Below are positions 1 through 11,393 of a stretch of DNA of 64,000 nt, piece after piece. The stretch covers positions 4,030,001 through 4,094,000 of the forward strand of contig NZ_CP079946.1 of assembly GCF_019968905.1 (NCBI RefSeq), read 5' to 3'. Position 1 is the stretch's first letter. The number at the start of each line of letters is the position of its first letter. The notes beneath the pieces are model-generated. The model saw only the letters and a list, made by a program, of their open reading frames with translations, had not been told where the DNA came from and searched no databases. Origin of the DNA: Corallococcus sp. EGB (GTDB lineage: Bacteria; Myxococcota; Myxococcia; Myxococcales; Myxococcaceae). Made by a program: the position numbers and the translations under genes.

Positions 1-417
1 TTGAATCCGGGCCTGGACCTGGAGGTGGGCTACTGGTTCCACCCGGAATGGCAGGGCTTCGTCCAGGTGGGCTTCACGTGGGTACACGCTGGCGGCAACG
101 ACGAGGGTGAGCTCAGCGTGCTGCCCAGCATCGTGGGCGCGAGGCACTACCACCGGCTGGAGAAGTCCCTGCGGCCGTACTGGGGCTTCGGTCTGGGCGT
201 GCAGCTGTCGTTCGGCGACTACGGCATCTTCCAGAGCACGGGCCCGCTGCCGTCCGTGGTGGGCTTCGTGGGGTTGGAGTACCTGCTGGTGGGCCACGTG
301 GCCTTCCAGTTGGAGCTGGGGACGAACATCGCGCAGGCGGTGCTGGGGCTCGCGGACGGCGGCGCGGGCAACGGCCTCAACCTGGATGTCAACGCCGGCA
401 TCGCATACCACTTCTGA
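1..417 (+). CDS. C-terminal part of an outer-membrane beta-barrel-like protein (5' end cut by window)
   Basis: The reading frame is open from the first base, so the gene almost certainly starts upstream of the window; 138 residues are visible. The residues alternate in polarity with many Gly, Tyr and Phe (for example GYWFHPEWQGFVQVGF), and the chain ends in YHF. A C-terminal aromatic is the usual signal for insertion of outer-membrane beta-barrels. No enzymatic motif is visible. The next gene, a TPR lipoprotein, begins 17 bases after the stop, so the two may be co-transcribed. It is best read as a small porin-like or structural barrel protein; its ligand cannot be deduced. Confidence 0.6.
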   Translation: MNPGLDLEVGYWFHPEWQGFVQVGFTWVHAGGNDEGELSVLPSIVGARHYHRLEKSLRPYWGFGLGVQLSFGDYGIFQSTGPLPSVVGFVGLEYLLVGHVAFQLELGTNIAQAVLGLADGGAGNGLNLDVNAGIAYHF

Positions 418-434
418 GTCTTCCGGAGCCTCTC

Positions 435-1577
435 ATGTCCTCGCGTCTGCGCGCCCTTCCGCTCCTTGCCCTGCTGGCCTCGGGGGCCTGCACCGAAACG
501 CCGAAGCTCGATCCGAAGGATCAGGCGGAGGGGCTCTATCTCCAGGGCAACTCCGAGTACCTCAAGGGCAACTTCGACGCCGCGCTCAAGTCCTTCGACG
601 AGATGAAGGCCCTGATGCCGAGCGACCCGCGCCTGCCCGCCGCGAGGGGCGAGGTGCTGCTGTCGATGAGCCGCCTGGAGGATGCCGCGAAGGAGTTCGA
701 GGCCGCGCTGCGGTTGGATCCGAAGCGCTCCACCAACTGGAGCCGGCTGGGGTTCATCCAGGCGCAGCTGGGCAAGAAGGACGAAGCCCGTCAGTCGTTG
801 CAGAAGGCGCTGGCGTTGCACGCGAAGGACTTCAACGCGCTGGAGCAGCTGGGCGAGCTGGCCGAGGACCGCGGCGACCACGACGAGGCGGTGCGTGACT
901 TCACGCAGGCGGCCGAGGCCGCGCCGGACGCGTCGAAGTCCGACCTGCTGGTGCGCGCGGTGGACGTGCTGACGAAGCAGGGGCGGCAGGACGAGGTGCT
1001 CGGGCTCATGCGCAAGGCGACGGGGCAGGGCGTGCGGACGCCGGAGGTGCTGACGGCGCTGGGGGACGCGGAGGTGCGCGCGGGCGGATTGCCGGAAGCG
1101 GCGGCGGCCTATGCGGAGGCCGCGAAGAAGTCGCCCAAGGACCCCACGCTGTGGGAGCTGGTGGCGGAGATCCAGCTCAAGCTGGGCAAGCGCGAGGAAG
1201 CGCTGAAGGCGTATGGCGAGTCATTGAAGGTGAAGGACCGCGCCATCGTGCACGTGGCGCTCGCGAGGACGCACCTGGCGGCGAACGAGCGCGCGGCGGC
1301 GGAGGGCGAGCTGCAGAAGGCCCTGGACACGGTGTCGGGTGGGGACGTGGGGGAGATGCAGGAGCTCGCGGAGCTGCTCACGTCGATGGGGCGCAAGCAG
1401 GACGCCCTGCGAATCCTGACGAGCCTGGGCGCGGAGCCGGGGCAAGTGAAGAACGTGGACCTGCAGTTGTCCACCGCGAGACTTGCGCGTGAGTTGAAGG
1501 ACACGGTCACCGTGCAGGCCGCCTGTGCCCGCGTGGCAGCGGCGGCGACGGATGGTGGCGTGGTGAAGTGCCCGTAG
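435..1577 (+). CDS. TPR-repeat lipoprotein
   Basis: 380 residues. The N-terminus is a lipoprotein signal: a short hydrophobic stretch and the lipobox LASGAC, with the acylated Cys at position 19. The remainder is helical tetratricopeptide-like repeats of about 34 residues (for example GLYLQGNSEYLKGNFDAALK and later units around residues 75-110, 180-215 and 230-260). TPR proteins act as scaffolds, so a periplasmic or outer-membrane-attached assembly role is likely, but no partner can be named. The ATG at 435 has GGAG seven bases upstream. It follows an outer-membrane barrel gene, which fits an envelope role. The stop lies only two bases before the remnant toxin gene that follows. Confidence 0.85.
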   Translation: MSSRLRALPLLALLASGACTETPKLDPKDQAEGLYLQGNSEYLKGNFDAALKSFDEMKALMPSDPRLPAARGEVLLSMSRLEDAAKEFEAALRLDPKRSTNWSRLGFIQAQLGKKDEARQSLQKALALHAKDFNALEQLGELAEDRGDHDEAVRDFTQAAEAAPDASKSDLLVRAVDVLTKQGRQDEVLGLMRKATGQGVRTPEVLTALGDAEVRAGGLPEAAAAYAEAAKKSPKDPTLWELVAEIQLKLGKREEALKAYGESLKVKDRAIVHVALARTHLAANERAAAEGELQKALDTVSGGDVGEMQELAELLTSMGRKQDALRILTSLGAEPGQVKNVDLQLSTARLARELKDTVTVQAACARVAAAATDGGVVKCP

Positions 1578-1579
1578 GC

Positions 1580-1915
1580 ATGTGCCGTGGATGGCTGTGC
1601 CTGATGCTGCTGTGCCTCCTGACGGGCTGCGCGTCCGGCCGGGTCGTGCGTCTGGAGACAGGGCGCGCGGAGTCCTTGGTCGTGACACAGTGAATCCGCG
1701 AGCGGTGCTCGCCACCGTGACGGCCTCCGTCACGGTTTATCTGCTGCTGTGGTCCTTGCCGGAGCCCGTGTCCAAGGGGCTCACGGCGCTGATGACCGCG
1801 ACGGCCATCGCATATCTGGGCGTGGACACGGTGTGGGGGGTTGTTGAACGGATGGTTGACGCTGGTGAAGCAGGCCGACCGCGCGATGACGTTCGACGAA
1901 CTGCGCGAAGCAGGG
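1580..1915 (+). pseudogene. Fossil of a SitA-type swarm-inhibition toxin lipoprotein
   Basis: The ATG at 1580 starts a 37-codon frame (stop 1691-1693) that encodes a lipoprotein signal, LLTGC, followed by ASGRVVRLETGRAESLV, the start expected of SitA polymorphic toxin lipoproteins of myxobacteria. The family normally continues for several hundred residues. Here, around 1685, the sequence jumps in another frame straight to the membrane segment NPRAVLATVTASVTVYLLLW (about 1690-1750). At a run of six G near 1835 the frame shifts again, and LLNGWLTLVKQADRA continues in the third frame. So there is one internal deletion with frame change and one homopolymer frameshift. No toxin domain remains. The family call is from memory of these proteins. 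The G-run shift could be a sequencing error, but the deletion cannot. Confidence 0.7.
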
Positions 1916-2161
1916 TGGCTCATCCGCTGCATCGATGATGAAGCCTCTGAAGAGGTGATCCGGTGGACGCCTGAAGATGGCCGGCCGGACCGGGTGGGCC
2001 AGTACCGTGACGTCGACGGCATGCGCATCGATCCGCCGCAGGTCGGCGATGCTCAGGTCTTCCGGACGTGGGGCTGGTCCATCGCCCTCATCGTCTCCGA
2101 GGACATCAAGCTCGCCCTGGAGCGCATCCGCGCCACGGGCGTCCGCTTCACCCCCGTTTGA
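1916..2161 (+). pseudogene. C-terminal remnant of an imm11-family immunity gene fused to the toxin fossil
   Basis: After FDELREAG the text changes abruptly to CIDDEASEEVIRWTPEDG and ends with TWGWSIALIVSEDIKLALE then TGVRFTPV. This is the conserved C-terminal half of imm11-type (MXAN_0049-like) immunity proteins, which normally follow sitA-like toxin genes as separate genes. The N-terminal half and the start codon are missing, and the fragment is in frame with the last toxin piece from 1841 on. The simplest reading is a deletion joining the toxin's membrane region to the immunity gene's tail. If translated from the TTG at 1841 it would give a 106-residue chimera, but no good ribosome binding site is seen. 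Confidence 0.65.
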
Positions 2162-2165
2162 GCTC

Positions 2166-2194
2166 TCCGCCCGGACCCACGGTGCCCGGGCGGA
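2166..2194. terminator. Hairpin between convergent toxin fossil and lexA
   Basis: Perfect 9-bp inverted repeat (TCCGCCCGG / CCGGGCGGA) with an 11-base loop, lying between the 3' ends of the plus-strand remnant and minus-strand lexA. It could terminate transcription from both sides. No T-run follows, so it is not a classical intrinsic terminator. Confidence 0.55.
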
Positions 2195-2210
2195 ACAGCA
2201 CCCCGGCCGC

Positions 2211-2879
2211 TTACGTCCGGCCGCCCTGCAGCTTCCGGTACACGCCCACCACCTGCCCCAGGATCATCGTGGAGCGGAAGTCGGAGCGGTTCACGTAGAT
2301 GGGCTGCATCGTCGCGTTCGCCGGCTGGAAGCGGATCCGATCCGCCTCCGGGTAGTAGCGCTTCACCGTGGCCTCGTCCTCGATGAGCGCCACCACGATC
2401 TCACCCGGCTGCGCCGACGGCGTCTTCTTCACGAAGAGGTAGTCCCCGTCGTGGATGCCGTCGTCGATCATCGACTGGCCCTTGACCCTCAGCGCGAACA
2501 CCTCCCGGCCGTTCACCCCGCCCAGGAGGAAGCTGTCGATCTTGACCGAGTCCTCCATGTGCTCCTGCGCCAGCGCCGGCGCACCCGCCGCCACCTTGCC
2601 CAGCAGGGGGATCTCCACCATGCCGGACTCCCGGCTCTTCATCCCCAGGCCCAACAGCAGCCTCGCCCGCTTGGTGGGCACCAGCGAGCGGCTCTGTTGC
2701 TCCCCGCGCGTCAGGTAGCCCTTGCGCTCCAGGGCCTTCAGGTGGTCGTTCACCCCGTTGGTCGAGCGGATGTCCATGTGCTCCCCAATCTCCCGGATGG
2801 TCGGTGGGAAGCCCCGGACCTCCGTCTCCTTCACGATGAAGGTCAGGATCTCGCGCTGGCGCTCCGTGAGCTCTTCCAT
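2211..2879 (-). CDS. lexA: SOS repressor LexA
   Basis: 222 residues, full length for the family. Residues 1-65 are the winged-helix DNA-binding domain ([12 protein letters not shown], then [11 protein letters not shown]). The autocleavage site is Ala98-Gly99 in KVAAGAPA. The S24-type catalytic dyad is Ser136 ([10 protein letters not shown]) and Lys173 ([10 protein letters not shown]). LexA represses DNA-damage genes and cleaves itself when RecA filaments form. The ATG at 2879 starts the conserved MEELTERQ sequence. The likely operator lies about 75-90 bases upstream of the start, in line with autoregulation. Downstream, the gene faces the decayed toxin locus across a hairpin. Confidence 0.96.
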   Translation of the reverse strand: MEELTERQREILTFIVKETEVRGFPPTIREIGEHMDIRSTNGVNDHLKALERKGYLTRGEQQSRSLVPTKRARLLLGLGMKSRESGMVEIPLLGKVAAGAPALAQEHMEDSVKIDSFLLGGVNGREVFALRVKGQSMIDDGIHDGDYLFVKKTPSAQPGEIVVALIEDEATVKRYYPEADRIRFQPANATMQPIYVNRSDFRSTMILGQVVGVYRKLQGGRT

Positions 2880-2952
2880 GGCCGCACTCCTTCGCTCGGT
2901 CGCCCGCCTGCTCTGGCGGTGATGGGCAACAGAATTTCAGTGGCCCATGCTC

Positions 2953-2969
2953 CCTGAACATACGTGTAG
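2953..2969. promoter_or_regulatory. Probable LexA (SOS) box
   Basis: The 17-base element CCTGAACATACGTGTAG agrees at 16 of 17 positions, on the minus strand, with the degenerate Myxococcus xanthus LexA motif CTRHAMRYBYGTTCAGS as I remember it. It lies between lexA and the divergent sensor-kinase gene at 3076. A second GTTCAG half-site is at 2979-2984. Confidence 0.6.
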
Positions 2970-3075
2970 AGTCAATCTGTTCAGTACCCCCACCCATACC
3001 GTGCGTGCTGCGTCGGGCCCGGCTCTCTCGCGGCTTGAGGCCGCGCGTTGATCTCAGCGTACACTTGGCGCCGCC

Positions 3076-6000
3076 GTGTCCGACCTCCGCCACACGCTGC
3101 TCTTCGTCGATGACGAGGCCGACGTCCTGGACATCCTCAGCCGGATGTTCCAGCGACGCTATCGCGTCCTCACCGCTCCCCACGGCAAGGCAGCCCTGGA
3201 AATCCTGCGAACCGAGTCCGTGGACGTCCTCGTCACCGACCAGCGCATGCCGGAGATGACCGGCATCGACCTGGTCAACGCCGCTCGCGCGGAGGGCATC
3301 GACGTCACCACGCTCCTGCTGACGGCCTACACGGACCCGCAGGACATCATCGCGGCCATCAACCAGGGCCAGGTGTACCGCTACGTCACCAAGCCCTGGG
3401 ACGTGAACGACCTGCTCATCACCGTGAAGAACGCGGTGGAGTTCGCCCAGCTCAAGAAGGACAAGGAGAAGCTCATCCGCCAGCTGCACCAGCGGGTGGA
3501 GGCCCTCTTCGTCCTCTACGAGGTCAGCCGCGCCAGCGCGAACGACCCCGCCAGCTACGACGCCATCATCGACCGCGTCCTCACCGCCGTGGCCCGGGTG
3601 CTGCCGTACGACTGCGGCGCGGCCCTCATCGCGCCGGACGGGCAGCGCGGCGCCACCCTGCGCCTGCGCTGCGTGGGCAACGTGGGCGAGGAGGCGCTGC
3701 TGGGCGTCAAGGAGTCCATGCTCGGCGCGTACCGCAAGAGCAGCGGCCTGACGCTCCCGGAGGACCGGGTCATCACCCGCGTCACCGGCACCACCACCAA
3801 GGACTCCGCGTCCCCGGTCGTCTACCCCAACCAGCTCACGGTGAACCTCACCGCCGCCGGCAAGCCCGTGGGCATGCTGTCGCTGTTCTCCCACCGCGCG
3901 GACGCGTTCACGGAGGACGACGGGCTCTTGCTGGACGTGCTCGCCAACCAGACGGCGGACGCCATCCAGTCGCTGCGCTCGGCGGAAGAGGAGGCCCGCC
4001 ACCGCATGGAGCGCATGGTCGCGTCCATGGCGGACGGCGTGGTGCTCACCGACGAGAAGAACGACATCGTGGTGATGAACCCCGCGGCCCGCCGCATCCT
4101 GCACGTGGGTGAGGAGGGGCAGGGGCCCTCGAACCGGCTTCTGGAGGAGCGCCTGGGGTTCCAGCCGTTCCAACTGGTGCGCAACCTGGAGTACAGCGGC
4201 CACCAGGTGCTGCGCGAGGACGTGAAGCTCTTCGAGCGCACCGTGCAGACCACCGTGACGCCCGTCAACGACGCGCGCGGCACGCTGCGTGGCGTGTGCG
4301 TGGTGCTGCGCGACATCACCGACCAGAAGCGGCTGGAGGAGCGCAAGGACACCTTCGTGTCCATGGTGAGCCACGAGCTGCGCACGCCGCTCACCTCCAT
4401 CACCGGCGCGTTGGATCTGGTCCTCAACCGGATGGCGGGGGACATCAACGAGCGGCAGCACCGCTACCTGTCCCTGGCCAAGGACTCCGCGGAGAAGCTC
4501 AACAGCATCGTGGATGACCTGCTGGACCTGTCGAAGTACGCGCAGGGCCGGCTGAAGATGAGCTTCGAGCGCATCTACCTGGAGGAGCTCGTCCAGCGCG
4601 TGGTGGAGAAGTACGGGCCCGCGTTCGCGGAGAAGCGCATCCGCGTGGTGCCGCACCTGCCGCAGCACCCGCTGCGCGCCATGGTGGACCCCAACCGCGT
4701 GAACCAGGTGCTCAACAACCTGCTCAACAACGCGGTGAAGTTCACGCCGGAGGGCGGCGAGGTGCGCGTGGAGTTGCGCGCCACGTCCAGCCTGCCCGGC
4801 TACGTGGTGCTGTCCTGCTGGAACAGCGGCGACCCCATCCCCGAAGAGAGCCTGGAGCGCATCTTCGACCGCTTCGAGCAGGCCCGCACCCAGGCCAACC
4901 GCACCGTGCGCGGCACCGGCCTGGGCCTGCCCATCTGCCGCAACATCGTGGAGGCCCACGGCGGCCGCATCTGGTCCGAGCCTTCGCACGACGGCGTGCG
5001 CTTCATCGCCGTGCTCCCCACCGAGCCGCCCCAGGACGTGCTGTCCCAGGCGGCGGTGGACACGCTGCTGCCCGCGCCGCAGCCCATCCGCGCGGACTCG
5101 CGCGGCAAGGTGCTCATCATCGAGGGCGAGCCCGAGGTGGGCCACATCATGAAGGCCCTGCTGGGCGCCCGGGGCTACCGGGTGCGCCTGGCGGCCTCGG
5201 CGGAGGAGGGGCTGTCCGCCGCGCGCAACATGCACCCGGACGTGGTGCTGGTGTCCGTGCGGCTGCCGGACGTGGGCGTGGATGGCCTGCGCCTGGCGGA
5301 GATCCTCCGGCATGATCCGGAGACGCGCCGCGCGCCGCTCCTGCTCACCTCCGCGTTCGATGAGCGCCAGCGCGCCTTCCGGGCCGGCGCGGACGCGTTC
5401 CTCGTGCGCCCCCTGGCGGGCGACAAGCTCCTGGCCACGGTGGACTCGCTGGCGCGCGGGCGCGGCGGGGGCCGGCACGGGCGCGTGCTGGTGGTGGATG
5501 ACGACGTGAAGATCGCGTTCATCTGCCGCGAGGTGCTGGAGGGGCTGGGCTTCGAGGTCGGCGTCGCGCACAGCGTGGAGGAGGGCCGGCGCTCCCTGCG
5601 CGAGCGCAGGCCGGACGCGGTGCTCCTGGACGTCACGCTGCCGGACGGCGACGGGTTCGCGTTCCTGGAGGAGATCAAGGCCGAGCGCGCCAGCGGCCAC
5701 ATCTCCGTCATCTTCATCTCCGCGCGCACGGAGACGTCGTCCAAGGTCCGCGCGCTGAAGCTGGGTGGGGACGACTACATCACCAAGCCCTTCGACGCGC
5801 TGGAGCTGGGCGCGCGCGTGGAGAGCATGCTGCGGCGCAAGGAGCAGGAGCTGTCCTCGTCGCCCACCACGCAGCTGCCGGGCTCCACCGCCATCGAGCG
5901 CGAGGTGCAGCGCCGGCTGAGCGCGCGCCAGCCGTTCGCGTTCTGCTACCTGGACCTGGACAACCTCAAGGCCTACAACGACTACTACGGCTTCGCGAAG

Positions 6001-6416
6001 GCGGACGGCGTGGTGCGCCAGACGGGCGACCTGATGCGGGAGATCTTCCAGCAGGAGGGCGCCCCGGGGGACTTCCTGGGCCACGTGGCCGGCGACGACT
6101 TCGTCTTCATCACCTCCGTGGAGTCCGTGGACCGGGTGTGCCAGAAGGCGATTGAAGCGTTCGACCGGATCATCCCGCTCTACTACGACCGGCAGGACCG
6201 GGAGCGCGGCCACATCGAGGCGGAGGACCGCTTCGGGGAGAAGCGCCACTTCCCCATCATGAGCGTGTCCGTGGTGGCGGTGATGACGGACGGCGTGGCG
6301 CATGACCACGCGGAGCTGGCCCGCCGCGCCGCGGACATGAAGAAGCGCGCCAAGGCGATCCCCGGGTCCGTCTACCTGCGCAGTGATCCGGAGCGCGTGG
6401 TGCGGTCCGTCACCGG

Positions 6417-6420
<4 letters not shown>
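3076..6420 (+). CDS. Hybrid sensor histidine kinase with three receivers and a GGDEF-like tail
   Basis: 1114 residues, no membrane segment. Order: receiver 1 (1-120, phospho-Asp55 in VLVTDQRMP); GAF-like domain (about 140-300); PAS domain (about 310-420, MADGVVLTDEKNDIVVMNPAA); HisKA with His433 (VSHELRTPL); HATPase (to about 655, GTGLGLPICRN); receiver 2 (about 675-795); receiver 3 (about 805-925, Asp852); and a GGDEF-like domain (about 940-1105). Receiver 2 has Ser727 where the phospho-Asp belongs and IIEGEPE in place of the acidic pocket, so it is probably not phosphorylated. The GGDEF signature reads AGDDF (1005-1009), so cyclase activity is doubtful. The GTG start follows the conserved spacing to the first receiver strand. 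It overlaps the next kinase gene by ATGA, implying translational coupling. Confidence 0.93.
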
Positions 6421-8255
<1,835 letters not shown>

Positions 8256-8287
8256 AGCCCGCCGCGTGTGCTAGCTAGGGCCTTCGC

Positions 8288-9256
8288 ATGGCTGCTCCCC
8301 CATCCCGCAGGCGACAGGCGCCGTTCCTCATCGGGCTCGTGCTCATCCTGGCCGCGCTGCCGGTGGGCTGGTTCGTCTTCCTGCGGGAGCCTCCCGCGCC
8401 GCTGCCGCCGCCCGAGCCTCCGCGCCCTGTCGTCACGGCGGCGGAGGCGAAGAAGGTGGTGGAGCTGGTGCTGAGTTCGTTCGAAGGCGACGTGCAGGTG
8501 CGGCACGGCGAAGGGCCCTGGGAGTCCGCCAGCAAGGACATGCCGCTGCGGCCCACGGACGTGGTGCGCACCGGCCGCGGGTCCTGGGCGGTGGTGCTCA
8601 ACGGCGAGTCCGTGGAGCTGCGCATGGAGGCCGACACGGAGATCTCCGTGGAGGAGCTGTCGGACGAGCTGTCGAAGGTGCTGCTGGGCAGCGGTCTTGC
8701 CACCGCCACCGTGCGGGGCCGCCCCAACGTCCGCCACACCTTCGTGCTGAAGGCGAAGAACGGCGACGCGGAGGCCAGCACGTCCCAGGGTACCTTCACC
8801 ATGAGCAACAACGGCAAGGGCACCGTGAGCGTGGGCACGCGCGAGGGCGACGTGAAGCTGACCGGCAAGGAGGGCAAGTTCGTCATCGTCCGCGCCGGCC
8901 AGCGGTCCATCGTCCGCCCCGGTCAGGCCCCCACCGAGCCCGACGCCATCCCCAGCACCGTGTTCCTGAAGATGGAGTGGCCCACGCGCAAGAAGCAGCG
9001 CAAGGCGGAGCTCGCCGTGACCGGCCATACCGACCCGGGCAACCGGGTGATGGTGGACGGCGTCAGCGTGCCCACCGACGCGGACGGAAGGTTCACGCTG
9101 AACGTCTCCCTCAAGGATGGCACCAACACCGTTCAGGTGACCGCCGTGGGCGTGGGCGGCGCGCGTCAGGAGGAAAAGCGTGACCTGCGGCTCGACACGG
9201 GGCCGATCATGGATGTCGAGAACCCGTGGGGTACCACCGGAGGTTCCGCGCCCTGA
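8288..9256 (+). CDS. FecR-domain membrane-anchored protein
   Basis: 322 residues. A single N-terminal membrane helix (about 12-33) is followed by a Pro-rich linker and a FecR-like domain (about 55-215: FEGDVQVRHGEGPWESASKD, later GTREGDVKLTGKEGKFVIV). The C-terminal 80 residues form a small beta-sandwich with the pattern VTGHTDPGNRVMVDG, VSLKDGTNTVQVTA, typical of Ig-like or carbohydrate-binding folds. FecR-like proteins in myxobacteria are often not paired with a sigma factor, and none is seen here. It sits between two sensor kinases and a row of surface-protein genes, so a cell-envelope role is likely. Confidence 0.85.
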   Translation: MAAPPSRRRQAPFLIGLVLILAALPVGWFVFLREPPAPLPPPEPPRPVVTAAEAKKVVELVLSSFEGDVQVRHGEGPWESASKDMPLRPTDVVRTGRGSWAVVLNGESVELRMEADTEISVEELSDELSKVLLGSGLATATVRGRPNVRHTFVLKAKNGDAEASTSQGTFTMSNNGKGTVSVGTREGDVKLTGKEGKFVIVRAGQRSIVRPGQAPTEPDAIPSTVFLKMEWPTRKKQRKAELAVTGHTDPGNRVMVDGVSVPTDADGRFTLNVSLKDGTNTVQVTAVGVGGARQEEKRDLRLDTGPIMDVENPWGTTGGSAP

Positions 9257-9414
9257 TCCGCGTGGCGGGGCCTCGGGTCCTGTGAGAATGGGCCCACCTG
9301 GAGGGTGAGGTGGAGGGCCGGACGGGTCCGCGGGGCCGGCGAGGCGCCCCCACCGCGGCCAGCGGCAGCAAAGTGGTGCAGTCCCGGCGGAGGGCCTTGT
9401 AGAGTCGGGAAGCC

Positions 9415-11343
9415 CTGGAACGTCTCCTGCTCTCCGCGATCGTCTTGCTTTGTGCCCCGGTCTGGGCGGCTTCGCTGGAGCTGCTCGGCCCGGACGCGCC
9501 CGTGCCGCCAGAGGGCTTCGTGGTCGCGGTGGTGCGCCGGGACGCCACGGGCCAACCGGTGGCGTTCAGCCCGGCATCGGTGACCGCGGAGGGCGCGGAG
9601 CTCAAGCCCGGACCGGGGTCCCTCCCGCTGCGCACCTACGTCGTGGTGCCGAAGGCCCAGGCGCGCGAGGTGGTGGTGCGCGTGAAGGGCGACGGCGAGG
9701 AGGCCCAGGCCCGCTATGACGTGGGGCCGCCCGCGAGCCGGATGGAGCTGTCGCTGGAGCCCTCGCTTCCGGTGAAGGGCCGCGACAAGGAGGCGACGCT
9801 CACCGTGAAGCGGCTTCGGCCGGACGGCACGCCGGATGACAGCGGCGCACCGCCGGTGCTGCGCGCGAGCACCGGGCAGCTGGAGGGGCTTCAGCACATC
9901 GGGCCGGGCACGTACATCGCTCGGTACGTGCTGCCCCCCACGCGATTCCCCGAGGCGGCCATCCTCGTCGCGCTGTCCGCATGGCCGCATCCACAGTCGG
10001 TGCATGGCGCGTACGGGCGACTCCTGGTGCCGCTGGCTGCGTCGGTGAACCTGCCTGGCCGGAGCGAGCCCGGAGGTCAGGTGTCACTGGAGGTGGCCGG
10101 GACGCGCTTCGGGCCCGTGCCGGTGGACGCGTCCGGGCGCTTCGTGCTGCCGCTGGTGGTGCCGCCCGGCTACCCGCTGGCGCGCGGTGAAGTGAGGGAC
10201 GACTCGGGCCACGTGGAGCGCATCGCCATCGACCTCCAGTTGCCGCCTACGGATGGCCTCGCGTGCGTGCTCAACCCGCAGCGGTTGCCCGCGGACGGCG
10301 TGTCCCAGGCCCGGCTGCTGTGCGCGACGAGTGATCCGAAGGGGCTCCCCGTGGCGGATGCGCGCGTCACGGTGAAGGCGAAGTACGGCCGGCTGGAGGG
10401 GCCCATTCGCGACACGAACGGGATGCTGGAGTGGCGCTACACGGCGCCGCGCGCGCTCGCGGCGGATGAGCGCATCGACGCGGCGTGGCCTCAGCGGGGC
10501 CCCGGCTCACGCGAGTCGCTGCCGATGCAGCTGGTGCAGGGCGCGGTGCGCGACGTGACGGTGTCGCTGTCCGAGCCGGTGGTGCACGCGGGGTCGGTGG
10601 CGCGGGTGGGGGTGGCGGCGCGGGACGCGGCCGGGCAGCCCCGGCCGGAGGCGAAGGTGGTGGTCGTCTCTCGCGAAGGCACCGTGGGGCCCGCGGTGGA
10701 GTCCCCGCCGGGGACCTTCACGGTTCCCTGGACCGCGCCGGAGAACGGGGCCCGGTCGAGCACGGATGTGACGGTGCGCGCGTACGGCCCGGTGGGGACG
10801 GAGCCCGCACGGCTCGCGGTGTGGCGGGCGGACGCGGGGCTCGTCGCGGGCGTGGTGGACCTGGCGGGCTGGCCGGTGCCCCATCAGCCGCTGCGGGTGA
10901 ACGGCGCGGAGCGGGTGACGGGGGAGGACGGGACGCTGTTCGTGAGCGCGATGGTCCCCGGCAAGGTGCGCGTGTCGCATGCCGTGTGGTCAGGGCTCGA
11001 CGTCACGGTGCATGTGCTGGGGACGCAAGGACCGGTGTTCCCGGCGTCCGCGCCGCTGGTGCCCGCGCCCGTCGTGCAGCGCGTGGAGGTGGCGCCGCCG
11101 CTGCCGATCAACGTGCGGGTGCGGGTGGAGGGCGCGCGGGTGACGTGCTGGGCGGAGGACCCGAGCGGGAACGTGCTGAAGGAGCGCCCGCTGCACGTCG
11201 CGCTGTCCGAAGGTGAGAAGGGGGACCTGTCCGTGCAGGACGGGCTCACGCGCTTCACCGTGCACGGCGCGAAGGGCCCCGTGAGCGTGTCCGTGGCGGA
11301 CGTGCGCACCGGCGTGACGGCGGTGGAAGAGGTGCGGCCTTGA
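9415..11343 (+). CDS. Secreted Ig-like domain protein
   Basis: About 642 residues of beta-rich sequence with repeating Ig/invasin-like modules (for example LPADGVSQARLLCATSDPKG, and SVARVGVAARDAAGQPRPEA around residue 395). The start is uncertain. A clear signal peptide (ERLLLSAIVLLCAPVWAAS) is encoded from 9418, with an in-frame stop at 9400-9402. The usual start codons at hand (TTG 9445) would cut the signal in half, so I place the start at CTG 9415 or CTG 9427. The gene ends 51 bases before the giant barrel gene and looks like its co-transcribed partner. The function is unknown; it is probably a periplasmic or surface partner of the next protein. Confidence 0.8.
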   Translation: MERLLLSAIVLLCAPVWAASLELLGPDAPVPPEGFVVAVVRRDATGQPVAFSPASVTAEGAELKPGPGSLPLRTYVVVPKAQAREVVVRVKGDGEEAQARYDVGPPASRMELSLEPSLPVKGRDKEATLTVKRLRPDGTPDDSGAPPVLRASTGQLEGLQHIGPGTYIARYVLPPTRFPEAAILVALSAWPHPQSVHGAYGRLLVPLAASVNLPGRSEPGGQVSLEVAGTRFGPVPVDASGRFVLPLVVPPGYPLARGEVRDDSGHVERIAIDLQLPPTDGLACVLNPQRLPADGVSQARLLCATSDPKGLPVADARVTVKAKYGRLEGPIRDTNGMLEWRYTAPRALAADERIDAAWPQRGPGSRESLPMQLVQGAVRDVTVSLSEPVVHAGSVARVGVAARDAAGQPRPEAKVVVVSREGTVGPAVESPPGTFTVPWTAPENGARSSTDVTVRAYGPVGTEPARLAVWRADAGLVAGVVDLAGWPVPHQPLRVNGAERVTGEDGTLFVSAMVPGKVRVSHAVWSGLDVTVHVLGTQGPVFPASAPLVPAPVVQRVEVAPPLPINVRVRVEGARVTCWAEDPSGNVLKERPLHVALSEGEKGDLSVQDGLTRFTVHGAKGPVSVSVADVRTGVTAVEEVRP

Positions 11344-11393
11344 GGCCTCCGCGCCCGGCGCATCGCGATGCGCGAGCACCCCGGAGGGGCCGG

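Noticed and set aside
2401-6309. 1302-codon minus-strand open frame opposite the hybrid kinase
   Set aside because: It is rich in Arg, His, Ala and Val, has no domain, and is antisense to a well-defined kinase; such long shadow frames are normal in 70% GC DNA. The lexA shadow shares part of it.
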